Translations under genes and position numbers: made by a program
Part shown: positions 48,587 to 58,238 of the stretch, in pieces
Numbering within the stretch: position 1 is the stretch's first letter
Layout of the letters: the number at the start of each line of letters is the position of its first letter
The notes under the pieces: model-generated
Told to the model about the DNA's origin: nothing
Seen by the model: the letters and a program-made list of their open reading frames with translations, nothing else
Database searches by the model: none
Assembly (NCBI RefSeq): GCF_964275005.1
Contig: NC_092700.1
Location: 16,710,617-16,774,616, forward strand
Direction of reading: 5' to 3'
DNA: 64,000 nt
From: Diadema setosum
Taxonomy: Eukaryota; Echinodermata; Echinoidea; Diadematoida; Diadematidae

Positions 48587-49258
48587 CAGTGGCGGATCGG
48601 GGGGGGGGGGGGGCACCGGGCGCCCCCCTCTTAATTTCCAAAGCGGAAAAAATATAGCTACAAACGGCAGTTTTTGGACTGTAAAATGTCAAAATTTTCA
48701 AGCTCGCTCACATTTAATCGTTATGCCATTCTCCTGATGTTGCTGCCAGTAATTGCCAGCAGTTGCGCCCGGTGCGCCCCCCCCCCCCCCCTAGGCCGCG
48801 GCCGAGCCCGGCATTACCTCAGTGTACACGTAAACTGGGCCAAATGCGCGGCCAATTTTAGTCTGGCTTCCAAACCCTCTGCCCGTACTATTTCGCTACT
48901 CGGGATATTAACCTCCTCAACGTCAAAAACTAGTATAGTTTAAGGTGGTTTTGTCCTGCAAAGGATTTTTCCTTCGGCAAAGGCCTATGCCCGAACGGCG
49001 ACTTCGTCGCCACGGAATCCAGTTGGCAAAGGATCTGAAAACCAGACTATACCAAATTGCGTTTGTTTACAAGCCAGTAATTGCCAGCAGTTGCGCCCGG
49101 TGCGCCCCCCCCTTAACTGCTGGCAATTACTGGCAGCAACATCAGGAGAATGGCATAACGATTAAATGCGAGCGAGCGGAGCGAGCGAGCTTGAAAATCT
49201 TAAGTTGTGACATTTTACAGTCCCCAAACTGCCGTTTACATAGCTATAAATTAAATTG
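48587..49258. mobile_element. hAT-like repeat with inverted arms, carrying a GC-rich insert
   Basis: Begins CAGTGGCGGATCGGGG, a hAT-type end. Arms 48652-48766 and 49114-49248 are inverted copies (TAGCTACAAACGGCAGTTTT against CAAACTGCCGTTTACATAGC, and GCCATTCTCCTGATGTTGCT against its reverse). Between them a 284-bp GC-rich segment (48791-49074) is flanked by direct repeats of CAGTAATTGCCAGCAGTTGC and the following CGCCCGGTGCG plus C-run. Confidence 0.55.
48791..49074 (+). repeat. 284-bp segment identical to 58634-58917
   Basis: Read by eye, the two segments agree at every base, from CTAGGCCGCGGCCGAG to TTTGTTTACAAGC, although they are 9.8 kb apart and their flanks differ. Confidence 0.85.
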
Positions 49259-49319
49259 TTATGCTACTTTGACATTCTACTTTGACATTCATGATAAGAT
49301 GATAAGATTCATGAAGATC

Positions 49320-51139
49320 CTCATTATATTTGTAATATTCTAAATAATCATTTTTCTTCCATTGGGGAAAATCTTGCAAGCAAAATTCCATCTTCAAATA
49401 AACATTTTTCTGAATTTTTAGGTCCACCAAATTTAAACTCAATGTTTTTTAGCCCAACATATAGTCAGGAGATAATCAATATTGTTTCTGATTTTCGTTC
49501 CAAAAAAAGTGCTGGACACGATGACATCAGTAATTTTCTGCTGAAGGGGGTAATATCTTCAATTTCGGATCCTTTATCTCATATATTCAATTTATCTCTT
49601 TTTTTATGGTATTGTTCCTGAAAGTATGAAAATAGCAAAAGTTATTCCTTTGTTTAAAAAAGGTGACAAATTAGATGTTAATAATTATAGACCAATTTCT
49701 TTGTTATGTACACTGTCCAAAATTCTTGAAAAAATTGTTTACAAAAGAACTCTTACTTTTTTGAAATTCAATAATATACTCTCAAATACTCAGTTTGGTT
49801 TTAGAGAAAAACATAGCACCTCACATGCATTATTGAGTTTTGTAGAAAAAGTAGCACATGCTATCGACAAATCCTCACATCTCATAGGTTTGTTCCTGGA
49901 CTTCTCCAAGGCCTTCGACACCATTAATCATGATATTTTACTTAATTAACATTACGGAGTCCGTGGGAAGGCCTTGGAGTGGTTCAGGAGCTACCTCTTG
50001 AACAGGAAGCAATATGTCTCTTTAAATGGTTGCAATTCACAAATGTTAAATGTTAAATGTGGGGTCCCACAGGGAAGTTTATTAGGTCCGCTTCTGTTTC
50101 TTATTTATATAAATGATTTCTGTAAATCATCAGATATTCTTTCTTTCATTCTCTTTGCGGATGATTCAAATTTGTTTTTTTCGCATAATAATCCTTTTAC
50201 CCTAGTAAAGACATTAAATTTTGAATTAGAAAAAGTTGCTCAATGGATAAAAGCTAATAAATTATCTCTCAATCTTCAAAAAACAAAATATATGCTTTTC
50301 AGCAACTCCATTGAGGCACTACCTGCTGATATTATTTTTGATGGCACACCGCTGGAAAATGTTTCTTATATCAAATTTCTGGGAATAACAGTTGATAATA
50401 AGCTTTCATGGAAATTTCATGTTGATAGTATATGTAAGATTATTTCTCGAAACATCGGTATAATCAACAAGATTAAATTTTGTCTTCCTTTGTAGTCCCT
50501 GCTTACATTATATTCATTCCTCATATTGCCTTATTTAAATTACGGTATTCTTTTATGGGGAAATACATATCAAACTCTTTTGGATAAATTACTTCTGCTA
50601 CAAAAGAAGTCACTGCGCATTATATGTCACACTGCATATTTGTCTCATACTGATCCGTTATTTTTTGAAAATAAAATATTTAAAATTAAAGATTTTATAT
50701 TTGTTTAATTTAGGACAATTTATGTATAATTACAATAAAAATAATCTTCCATATATATTTGAATCAATGTTTTCAAAAAATCAATCTGTTCATAATTATC
50801 CTACAAGGCAATCGAACGAATTTCATTTACCATTTTTTAGGACCTTGCTGGCTCAGCAAACCTTCATCTACGAGGGGCCTAAGTATTGGAACTCACTTCC
50901 CTACGACATAATAACAGCACAAACTTTGAATTCTTTTAAAAACAAATTAAATTTTTTTCTGTTGAAATCTTATGATATACAACCAAATTAGGTTCGGTTT
51001 CATTCTCTCAATCAAGTCGTTTGTTTGTTTGTTTGTTTTTACAAGTATTAAGTTATCACACAGAAATCATCTTTTAAGGAAAACAATCTGTCTAACATAA
51101 GTTTACCTCAGATATTTCTTTTATTGTACCAGTAACATT
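49320..51139 (+). mobile_element. LINE copy C, 5' part, hairpin family (interrupted by the LTR element)
   Basis: 5'-truncated at NHFSSIGENLASKIPSSNK. RT motifs: SKKSAGHDDISNFLLKGVI, NNYRPISLLCTLSKILEKIV, FLDFSKAFDTINHDILL, CGVPQGSLLGPLLF, FADDSNLFF and KFLGITVDNKLSWKFH, ending with the PTRQSNEFHLPFFRT region near 50990. A handful of stops or shifts (near 49610, 49947, 50495 and 50705) make it inactive, but it is young by comparison with copy A. The 3' UTR continues after the LTR element at 57639. Confidence 0.85.
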
Positions 51140-51315
51140 TGTTACGGAAGGTTAACTTGGCCTAACGAACCATCATAACCACCAAAAATACCCAGACTCT
51201 CAAACAAGGTGTTTGGTCGATCTCGGTCATCTTGTCGAACTCTTTATTTACATATTCCTCCGCGGAACAATCAAGTGCCCAGAAATAACAATACAATGTA
51301 CCTGTATCCATAACA
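51140..51315 (-). repeat. 3' LTR of the Gmr1-like element
   Basis: 176 bp, identical to 57463-57638. A purine-rich tract (AGGGGGGAAG in element sense) lies directly upstream of it at about 51316-51326. Confidence 0.9.
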
Positions 51316-52842
51316 CTTCCCCCCTAAAAGAGTGCATTTAACGTTTTAACACAAATGGACTCTATGTACGTTGGCACAATATTTTGGAACAGCATTGTAC
51401 ATTCCTCTTCCAATTCACACTTATAACTCCATGAATTTACCATGGTTGCATCATTATAAGAACACATAAACGAAGTATGCTATGGCTACTAGTATATCAT
51501 TATCACAACCTGTGATAAAACATGTATGACTTTAGTACCATTCAACGTGTACCAAACTAACACTCTCGTGAGTTATACTGCTGCTTGTGAGTTACAGCAT
51601 ACTGGAATTGCATGTAGTTGTGCAACACTGAATACTGCAATGTTAACTTTCTCAACACCTTAACCTTTATGCAATCATGTCATGCATACAGCACAAACAA
51701 TACACTTGTACCAAAATCATGTGGTTTCCTCGTTAGAACACACATGCAACATGTCAATTTTTACACTGTCATTATTAAATGATTAACCTGTGTACAACGA
51801 TTATAAAACACGTCATCTCTTCCACAAGCAACTGCATAAAATCCAACTGTTGTAATCATATACATCATATTACCTACAACCAAAACATCATATTCCATGA
51901 TATGCGACTTACATATACCTGTACACGTTGTGTCAGCATCTATTGAAACGTTTAAACACCAACAAATGTCATATATCCTACTTATGTGTCTGAAAACTTT
52001 CCTGTCAACATACAAAACACCAAGAGTATGACCTGCCTGACAAAACATCAAATGAACCTGAATGAGATATACACTGTACTTGATGACAACCTGTGTGTAC
52101 ACCTAAACTTAATAAGTGAGTGTATACCTGCCTGTATACATCCTGGTATAACACAGTTCGCTTAAATACATGCCTGTTGGTATGTTGGATCAACTGTGAA
52201 GTACTGAATACCTTTGCCAAGGCAATGATTGAGGTATAATAATGAGCAAAAGCTTTGTACATGTATAACTATATAATTTCTGTACCTAATACAGTATACA
52301 TGCTAATTAAATCCAAAAAGCAACATCCAATAAACTTAGGGTGTATGCCACAACAAATTTAACCAATACCTGTACATGTACAAGTATGAAACTTCAAGTA
52401 CCTGAACTGTACCTACATTACTCGATACACCACATTCTCTATACAAACAGCGACACTACCTGTTTGAAATCAATTTACCAACAACTCACATTCTTGACAA
52501 CTGTTGATGGCTAGCATAACTTAAAACAGCCTTCATAGTGTATTCTTTTGTTGAGTGACTCAAGCACAATTATAGCTTGCTGTGTTTCCTTATTAACACA
52601 AACATGTCTGAAGATACTTCCATGTTGTTATTTACACATTCAAAGTGCCATTCATGCTGTTGGCATCACAATTATAGTGTATGCAAAATGCATACATGTA
52701 CCACTCGTACATATACATGATGTACACACACTGTCCTGTGTACTTGCAAAACAAATTACACCTGTTTAAAGTGTTGCAAACATAAAATACATTTGCACAA
52801 ATGTTGCATCTGGCAACAAGACAAAATATTGAGATGTCTCAA

Positions 52843-55800
52843 TTAAGCACGAGAAAGGGCGTCTGCCACAATGTTTTCCTTTCCGCGAATGTGCTTAATG
52901 TCAAGGTTATACTCCTGTAGGATTAAACTCCATCGCAGCAGTCTCTGGTTTTTGTTTCTTATTCTGTTGACGAATGTCAGTGGGTTGTGATCAGTCCACA
53001 CAACAACGGGTTGAGTTGTGCTGCCCACGTAGACATCAAAGTGGCTGAGCGAAAGAATTAACGCTAGGGTCTCCTTCTCAACGGTAGAATACTTCCGCTG
53101 GTGCGCGTTGAACTTCTTTGAGAAGTAGCAGACCGGTCTGTCCACTCCATCGTCATCAGCTTGCATCAGCACGGCGCCTGCTCCGACATCGCTTGCATCG
53201 ACAGCTAGGCTGAAGCCTTTCTTGAAGTCCGGCGCTGCCAATACAGGACCACTCGACAGGATTGCCTTCACTTGGTCAAACGCAGACTGGCATGCGGCTG
53301 ACCACTGGAACTTCACGTTCTTCCGCAGGAGATCAGTCAAGGGTGCCACAACATCCGAGAAGTTATGGCAGAAGCGACGGTAGTATCCGGCCATGCCGAT
53401 GAATCTCATCAGCTCCTTCCTCGTCTTGGGAACAGGGACATCTTGGACTGCTCCTACCACATACATGACTGGCTTCGCACTTTCACCTGCACTTCTCTCA
53501 ACATACTTCTTCAACATGTTGATGTGACACAACCGTTTCTTTTTCTTCCTGTCTGGCGTCTGAATGATGTAATTCACATCACTCAATCTCTCCTCCACGA
53601 CATAGGGACCAGAGAAGCGAGCACACAGAGGGTTACCAGGAATGGGCAACAGTATCAATACCTTTTCACCGGGACTGAACATTCTTTCCCTGGACCTCTT
53701 ATCAAACAACTGCTTCATGTTCTTTTGACTGTTTCTCAAATGTCCAGCTGCAAATTCACGTGCACGAGTCAGCCTACCACGGAACGTGGTCACATAATTC
53801 AACAAACCAGGTGACTCATCCTCACCCAACAGCTTCTCTCTCAAGACCTTCAATGGACCACGAACCTCGTGTCCAAACACTAACTCAAAGGGACTAAATC
53901 CTAAGGACTCTTGCACAGACTCTCGCACCGAGAAAAGCAACAACGGCAAGCCTTCATCCCAGTCCTTCTCGACCTCAAAGCAGTATGTTCTCATCATGTT
54001 CTTCAGCGTCTGATGAAAACGCTCCAGAGCGCCTTGACTCTGTGGATGATAGGCACTCGAGGTAACACATTTGATACCCAACTCACGCATCACTTGCTGA
54101 AATATCTTTGAAGTGAAGTTGGAACCCTGGTCTGATTGCACCACCTTTGGCAAGCCAACCGTTGTGAAGAACTTCACTAACGCCTTGCTAACGTTCTGTG
54201 CAGTAATACGCCGAAGTGGCACAGCTTCTGGAAATCTCGTAGAAGCGCACATCATAGTGAGCAAGTACTCATGTCCAGCCTTTGTCTTTGGCAAAGGACC
54301 AACACAGTCTATGATAACTGTGCTAAACGGCTCATCAAATGCTGGTATGGGCTTTAGGGGAGCAGGAGGAATCTTCTGATTAGGTTTCCCCACCACTTGA
54401 CAAACATGGCAAGTTCTACAGAAATCTGAAACATCCCGTCTCAAGCCAGGCCAAAAGAAATGTTTCAAAATCTTGTCAACCGTCTTATTGACTCCTAGAT
54501 GACCACCAAGAGCTGACTCATGCGACACACTCAAGATATGTTTACGAAATACTCTTGGAATGACAATTTGGTGAACTTCTCGCCATTCTTCATCACTAGA
54601 AGAGTCAACTGGCATCCACTTCCTCATCAACACATCTCCTTTCACATAGTAGCAAGTCCTTTCACTCAGTGCTTCTTCTTCAGCAAGAGCACTATCACAC
54701 AATGCTACCAACTGTGGATCATTCTTCTGTGCATCAATCAAAGAGCTCTTGTTCAACCCAATCTCATTTTCATCTACAGGCTGAGACTCATCCCCTATCT
54801 CATGTGATTTTGATGCTGCGGGTTTGCTTACTTCTACATCATCTAACCGACAGACGAAACTCCCTTCTAGACCGATATCCCCTTGACTAGCCTTCATTTC
54901 AGACTCCTCTGATTTTCTACACATGGAACGTGTGACTACACAAGCTGGGAAAACTTCAGGGAATTCCTGAACCAATGCAGCTGTCTCATTTCCTTCTTTA
55001 TCCAAAGGGACTGCACTGACCACTGGAATAGTCACTTTGTCTCCTGCAAGATCATTGCCTAATATCAATGCTACACCATCCATAGGAAGTGACTTCCTAA
55101 CACCAAGGCTCACCCTTCCTGAAACTAGGCCTGACTGCAAATCGACTGTGTGAAGAGGGGCCTCAACGTAACCTCCTTCTACTCCTTGTAACAGTACACT
55201 TGTGCCTGTGGACGACGTTTGCCCAAAAGGTAAAACACTGTCAAGAATCAATGACTGGGATGCACCAGTATCTCGCAGGATGGTAACCTTTCTAGCTTCA
55301 TCACACCCTATCAATGACACATAGCCTACAGAAGTGAATGGTTCATACTGAGACTTAATCTTGTCTTGATCAGCTGACTTAATCACACTCTGAACTTGTT
55401 CACACCAATCACCTGTCGATTCAACCGAACGACTCACCAATCCATTTGGATGAGACTTCTTTTCTTTGTCTTTTTCCTGTTTTTTCTTGTTCAGAACGGG
55501 ACAAGTAGACTTCACATGCCCTGGTTGCCTACAATGGAAACACACAATGGGCTTCTCAGTGTTCCTACCCTTCTTGTCAGTCTCATTTTCTACCACTAGA
55601 CCAACCTTCACATCTGTCTTACTGCTAGAATTTGTCTTGCCAACACTTTGACGACTTGGAGCTGCATATTTGCTTCCTACATACCTGTTTCCATGACTAC
55701 GGGACAGAGTATACTCATCAGCCATTGTACTAGCTACTGACAAAGTTTTCACCTTTTGTTCCTCAATATGTGTACGCACCTCTTGAGGTAGTGAACTCTT

Positions 55801-56580
55801 AAACTCCTCTAATAGCACAAGTTCCCGCAAATCTTCAACAGTAGCCACGCCTACTGATTGCAGCCAACGAGTGAAGGCAATTTCCTTCACTTTTGCAAAT
55901 TCTCTGAATGACTGTGACTCTAGTTTTCTACTATTCCTGAATTTCTGTCTGTACGCTTCAGGAAACAAGGCGTACGCGTTCATGATTGCCTTTTTTACTA
56001 TTGCGTAATCCTGAGCTTCTTCGCGCGACAGTGAAGCATAAGCATCACATGCCTTTCCCTTTAACTTAGTCTGCAAGAGATGAGGCCATTTTTCTTTCGG
56101 CCATTCCATGCTATCCGCCACTTGTTCGAAGTGCAGGAAATATCTATCCACATCTCCTTCATCGAACTCAGGGACCATTCTGACATTTTTGGCGATATCA
56201 AAATGCCCACCACTGACGCTTACACCATACTCTCTCTCACCGACTTGACGAGCCCTTTCTAGAGAAACCCTCTCTCTCTCTAACTCAATTCTCGCTTTCT
56301 CAAGTTCAAGCTCTTTCAGACGTACTTCTACACTCCCTTGCACATCACCAGGGGGACTACCTGATATGCTACGCAATGCCTGGAGGGGAAATACTTCTTC
56401 ATCTACAAGAAATTTGATTGTGTGCTGTGTAATCTCTGACTTTTTCATTGTACTCTTCACAGCAGGAACCTTGTAGTTTTCTGCAACACGCAACAAATCA
56501 ACCTTTTTCAAGGTTAGCAACTCCTCAACTGTGGGTGAATCCACAAACTTCTCAATGGAAAACTCTTGATCTTTCTCCAT
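52843..56580 (-). CDS. Gag-pol frame of the Gmr1-like element (fossil)
   Basis: A single frame of 1245 codons. Parts seen, by residue: a charged coiled-coil-like stretch (about 85-115); a capsid region whose C-terminal part (about 205-295) resembles a SCAN domain; a zinc knuckle CFHCRQPGHVKSTC (347-360); an aspartic protease motif DTGAS (437-441); an integrase HHCC finger (about 685-728); an integrase core with D758, D817 and E853; and an RT/RNase H end (about 1050-1245, with TDHNPL and ADALSR). Integrase ahead of the RT/RNase H end and a SCAN-like capsid are known marks of the Gmr1 lineage of Ty3/gypsy elements. No envelope-like frame is seen in the 1.5 kb that follows. Confidence 0.88.
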   Translation of the reverse strand: MEKDQEFSIEKFVDSPTVEELLTLKKVDLLRVAENYKVPAVKSTMKKSEITQHTIKFLVDEEVFPLQALRSISGSPPGDVQGSVEVRLKELELEKARIELERERVSLERARQVGEREYGVSVSGGHFDIAKNVRMVPEFDEGDVDRYFLHFEQVADSMEWPKEKWPHLLQTKLKGKACDAYASLSREEAQDYAIVKKAIMNAYALFPEAYRQKFRNSRKLESQSFREFAKVKEIAFTRWLQSVGVATVEDLRELVLLEEFKSSLPQEVRTHIEEQKVKTLSVASTMADEYTLSRSHGNRYVGSKYAAPSRQSVGKTNSSSKTDVKVGLVVENETDKKGRNTEKPIVCFHCRQPGHVKSTCPVLNKKKQEKDKEKKSHPNGLVSRSVESTGDWCEQVQSVIKSADQDKIKSQYEPFTSVGYVSLIGCDEARKVTILRDTGASQSLILDSVLPFGQTSSTGTSVLLQGVEGGYVEAPLHTVDLQSGLVSGRVSLGVRKSLPMDGVALILGNDLAGDKVTIPVVSAVPLDKEGNETAALVQEFPEVFPACVVTRSMCRKSEESEMKASQGDIGLEGSFVCRLDDVEVSKPAASKSHEIGDESQPVDENEIGLNKSSLIDAQKNDPQLVALCDSALAEEEALSERTCYYVKGDVLMRKWMPVDSSSDEEWREVHQIVIPRVFRKHILSVSHESALGGHLGVNKTVDKILKHFFWPGLRRDVSDFCRTCHVCQVVGKPNQKIPPAPLKPIPAFDEPFSTVIIDCVGPLPKTKAGHEYLLTMMCASTRFPEAVPLRRITAQNVSKALVKFFTTVGLPKVVQSDQGSNFTSKIFQQVMRELGIKCVTSSAYHPQSQGALERFHQTLKNMMRTYCFEVEKDWDEGLPLLLFSVRESVQESLGFSPFELVFGHEVRGPLKVLREKLLGEDESPGLLNYVTTFRGRLTRAREFAAGHLRNSQKNMKQLFDKRSRERMFSPGEKVLILLPIPGNPLCARFSGPYVVEERLSDVNYIIQTPDRKKKKRLCHINMLKKYVERSAGESAKPVMYVVGAVQDVPVPKTRKELMRFIGMAGYYRRFCHNFSDVVAPLTDLLRKNVKFQWSAACQSAFDQVKAILSSGPVLAAPDFKKGFSLAVDASDVGAGAVLMQADDDGVDRPVCYFSKKFNAHQRKYSTVEKETLALILSLSHFDVYVGSTTQPVVVWTDHNPLTFVNRIRNKNQRLLRWSLILQEYNLDIKHIRGKENIVADALSRA

Positions 56581-56689
56581 TATGCACCAATAATGTACAG
56601 TTAATAGTGCAACAAGAAAACCTGACTATCACCAGCCAGCCAGCTGAAAAACTCTTTTCAACTGAAGAAAACCAGTCGCACTATAAACA

Positions 56690-56950
56690 ATAACCCGTAT
56701 GCTATACCACACACGACCCGACTGGGAATAACCCGTATGCTACACCACATACGAACCGACTTAAAATAACCCGTGTGCTCAACCACACACGAACAACAAT
56801 GGCATTACCTGTGTGCTAAACCACACACGAACCACCGTGAAATCACCTGTATGCTAAACCACATACAAACCACCGTGGAATAACCCGTATGCTTAACCAC
56901 ATACGAACCGCCGTAGAATAACCCGTATGCTGAACCACACACGAACCACC
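56690..56950 (-). repeat. Tandem repeats in the LTR element leader
   Basis: About six units of roughly 42 bp with the core CCGTATGCT--ACCACA(T/C)ACGAACC on the plus strand, lying between the 5' LTR and the gag-pol frame. Confidence 0.75.
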
Positions 56951-57462
56951 ACGTACGGGACCAACGACCAACGTTTGACCAACGTTTCCACGCAAACACT
57001 ACGCACGCACAGCGTATAACTGGACTAAACCATCCTCAACACTACGCACGTGCCAAATTAACCCTTTCGATCCCGAAAGAAGTTACGAACGTGTGCTTCC
57101 CTCACGCAGACACAGAAAGACGACCGATTTACATCAAAATGTTTAACATATCACTCCGCGTCCACACACACACTACGCCATAAACGCATCATGCTTTCTG
57201 AAATCGTAACACCTGCACATACAGTAAACTGTAACAATCACGATGCAAACTACATACAGTACTGTACGTAGTTGCGCGACGCGACGTAAACTGTATCGCG
57301 ATCGCCCATGTCCACGACATAGCATAGAGTGCTACACACGCTACTCACCGAAATTCATCGGCCAAGCGAGAACGAAAAAACACTCCTGGGATCATATCAA
57401 GCCCGACCAAATCACCTAAGTCCGCAGAAACCCTGCCGAACTCCTGTGACGTGCCCCCAATT

Positions 57463-57638
57463 TGTTACGGAAGGTTAACTTGGCCTAACGAACCATCATA
57501 ACCACCAAAAATACCCAGACTCTCAAACAAGGTGTTTGGTCGATCTCGGTCATCTTGTCGAACTCTTTATTTACATATTCCTCCGCGGAACAATCAAGTG
57601 CCCAGAAATAACAATACAATGTACCTGTATCCATAACA
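57463..57638 (-). repeat. 5' LTR of the Gmr1-like element
   Basis: 176 bp, identical to 51140-51315. It is followed in element sense by ATTGGGGGCACGTCACAGG at about 57443-57461; TGGGGGC-CGTC resembles a tRNA-Pro-type primer-binding site, tentatively. Confidence 0.9.
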
Positions 57639-58178
57639 CAGTGAGTCTATTCTCTTTCTCTTTTTTTATATCCGTTCCTATGCATTCATACCGGCATATG
57701 CACCCAATCAATCGCAATTTCAAACCAGGGAACGTTGTATTGTTTTGTTATTGCATTTTCATAATGAAGTACAGTATGCTTGTGTCCACGATGGCGCGTG
57801 TTGTACCATAGTCTCATTTCCCCCTTTTTTTTTGTTCTTTTTTTTGTTCTTCTTTTTTTCCCCCTTCCCAAGTTAATTTCATGTCAGTTGACGTTGGTTT
57901 CTTTGACTTTGTGTACGTATTTTTAGAGGGTCCCATACCCTACAAGCTTTGCTTTTTAAGTGGGACCCTCCATTTCCATTCTAATCTTTGGTCTCATTAG
58001 GTATATACCTTAGAAACGAAATTCTGTTGTTACTCATGACCACTTGTACGTTTTTCTTTGAAATTGTTATAAATTTGTTCTGTAAATGTATTGTATATAT
58101 TTTTTCTGTTTATTCAATGGAAATGGAAATAAAATTGAATTGAATTGAATTGAATTGAATTGAATTGAATTGAATTAC
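57639..58178 (+). mobile_element. LINE copy C, 3' UTR end
   Basis: Continuation of LINE copy C after the LTR insertion: it contains the family stem-loop at 57926-57970 and ends in a tandem (TTGAA)n tail at 58136-58177. Confidence 0.75.
57926..57970 (+). other. LINE 3'-UTR stem-loop, copy 5
   Basis: GAGGGTCCCA and TGGGACCCTC form a perfect 10-bp stem. The loop holds AAGCTTTGCTT, which can form a second inner stem. Confidence 0.85.
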
Positions 58179-58238
58179 AGTCCCAAAACAGCCGTTTTGT
58201 AGCTATATTTTTTCAATTGTAAATTAAGGGGGGCGCAC

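Larger units (their letters stand above)
51140..57638 (-). mobile_element. Gmr1-like Ty3/gypsy LTR retrotransposon
   Basis: An element on the minus strand bounded by two 176-bp LTRs that are identical as read, each starting TGTTATGG and ending CGTAACA in element sense. Parts in order: 5' LTR, primer-binding region, leader with tandem repeats, gag-pol frame, long 3' non-coding region, polypurine tract and 3' LTR. It sits inside the 3' UTR of LINE copy C. Identical LTRs mean a very recent insertion. It looks broken rather than whole, with about one break. A clean flanking target duplication was not evident. Confidence 0.9.

Noticed and set aside
53365-55651. Plus-strand frames across the LTR element
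   Set aside because: They are shadows of the minus-strand gag-pol frame.
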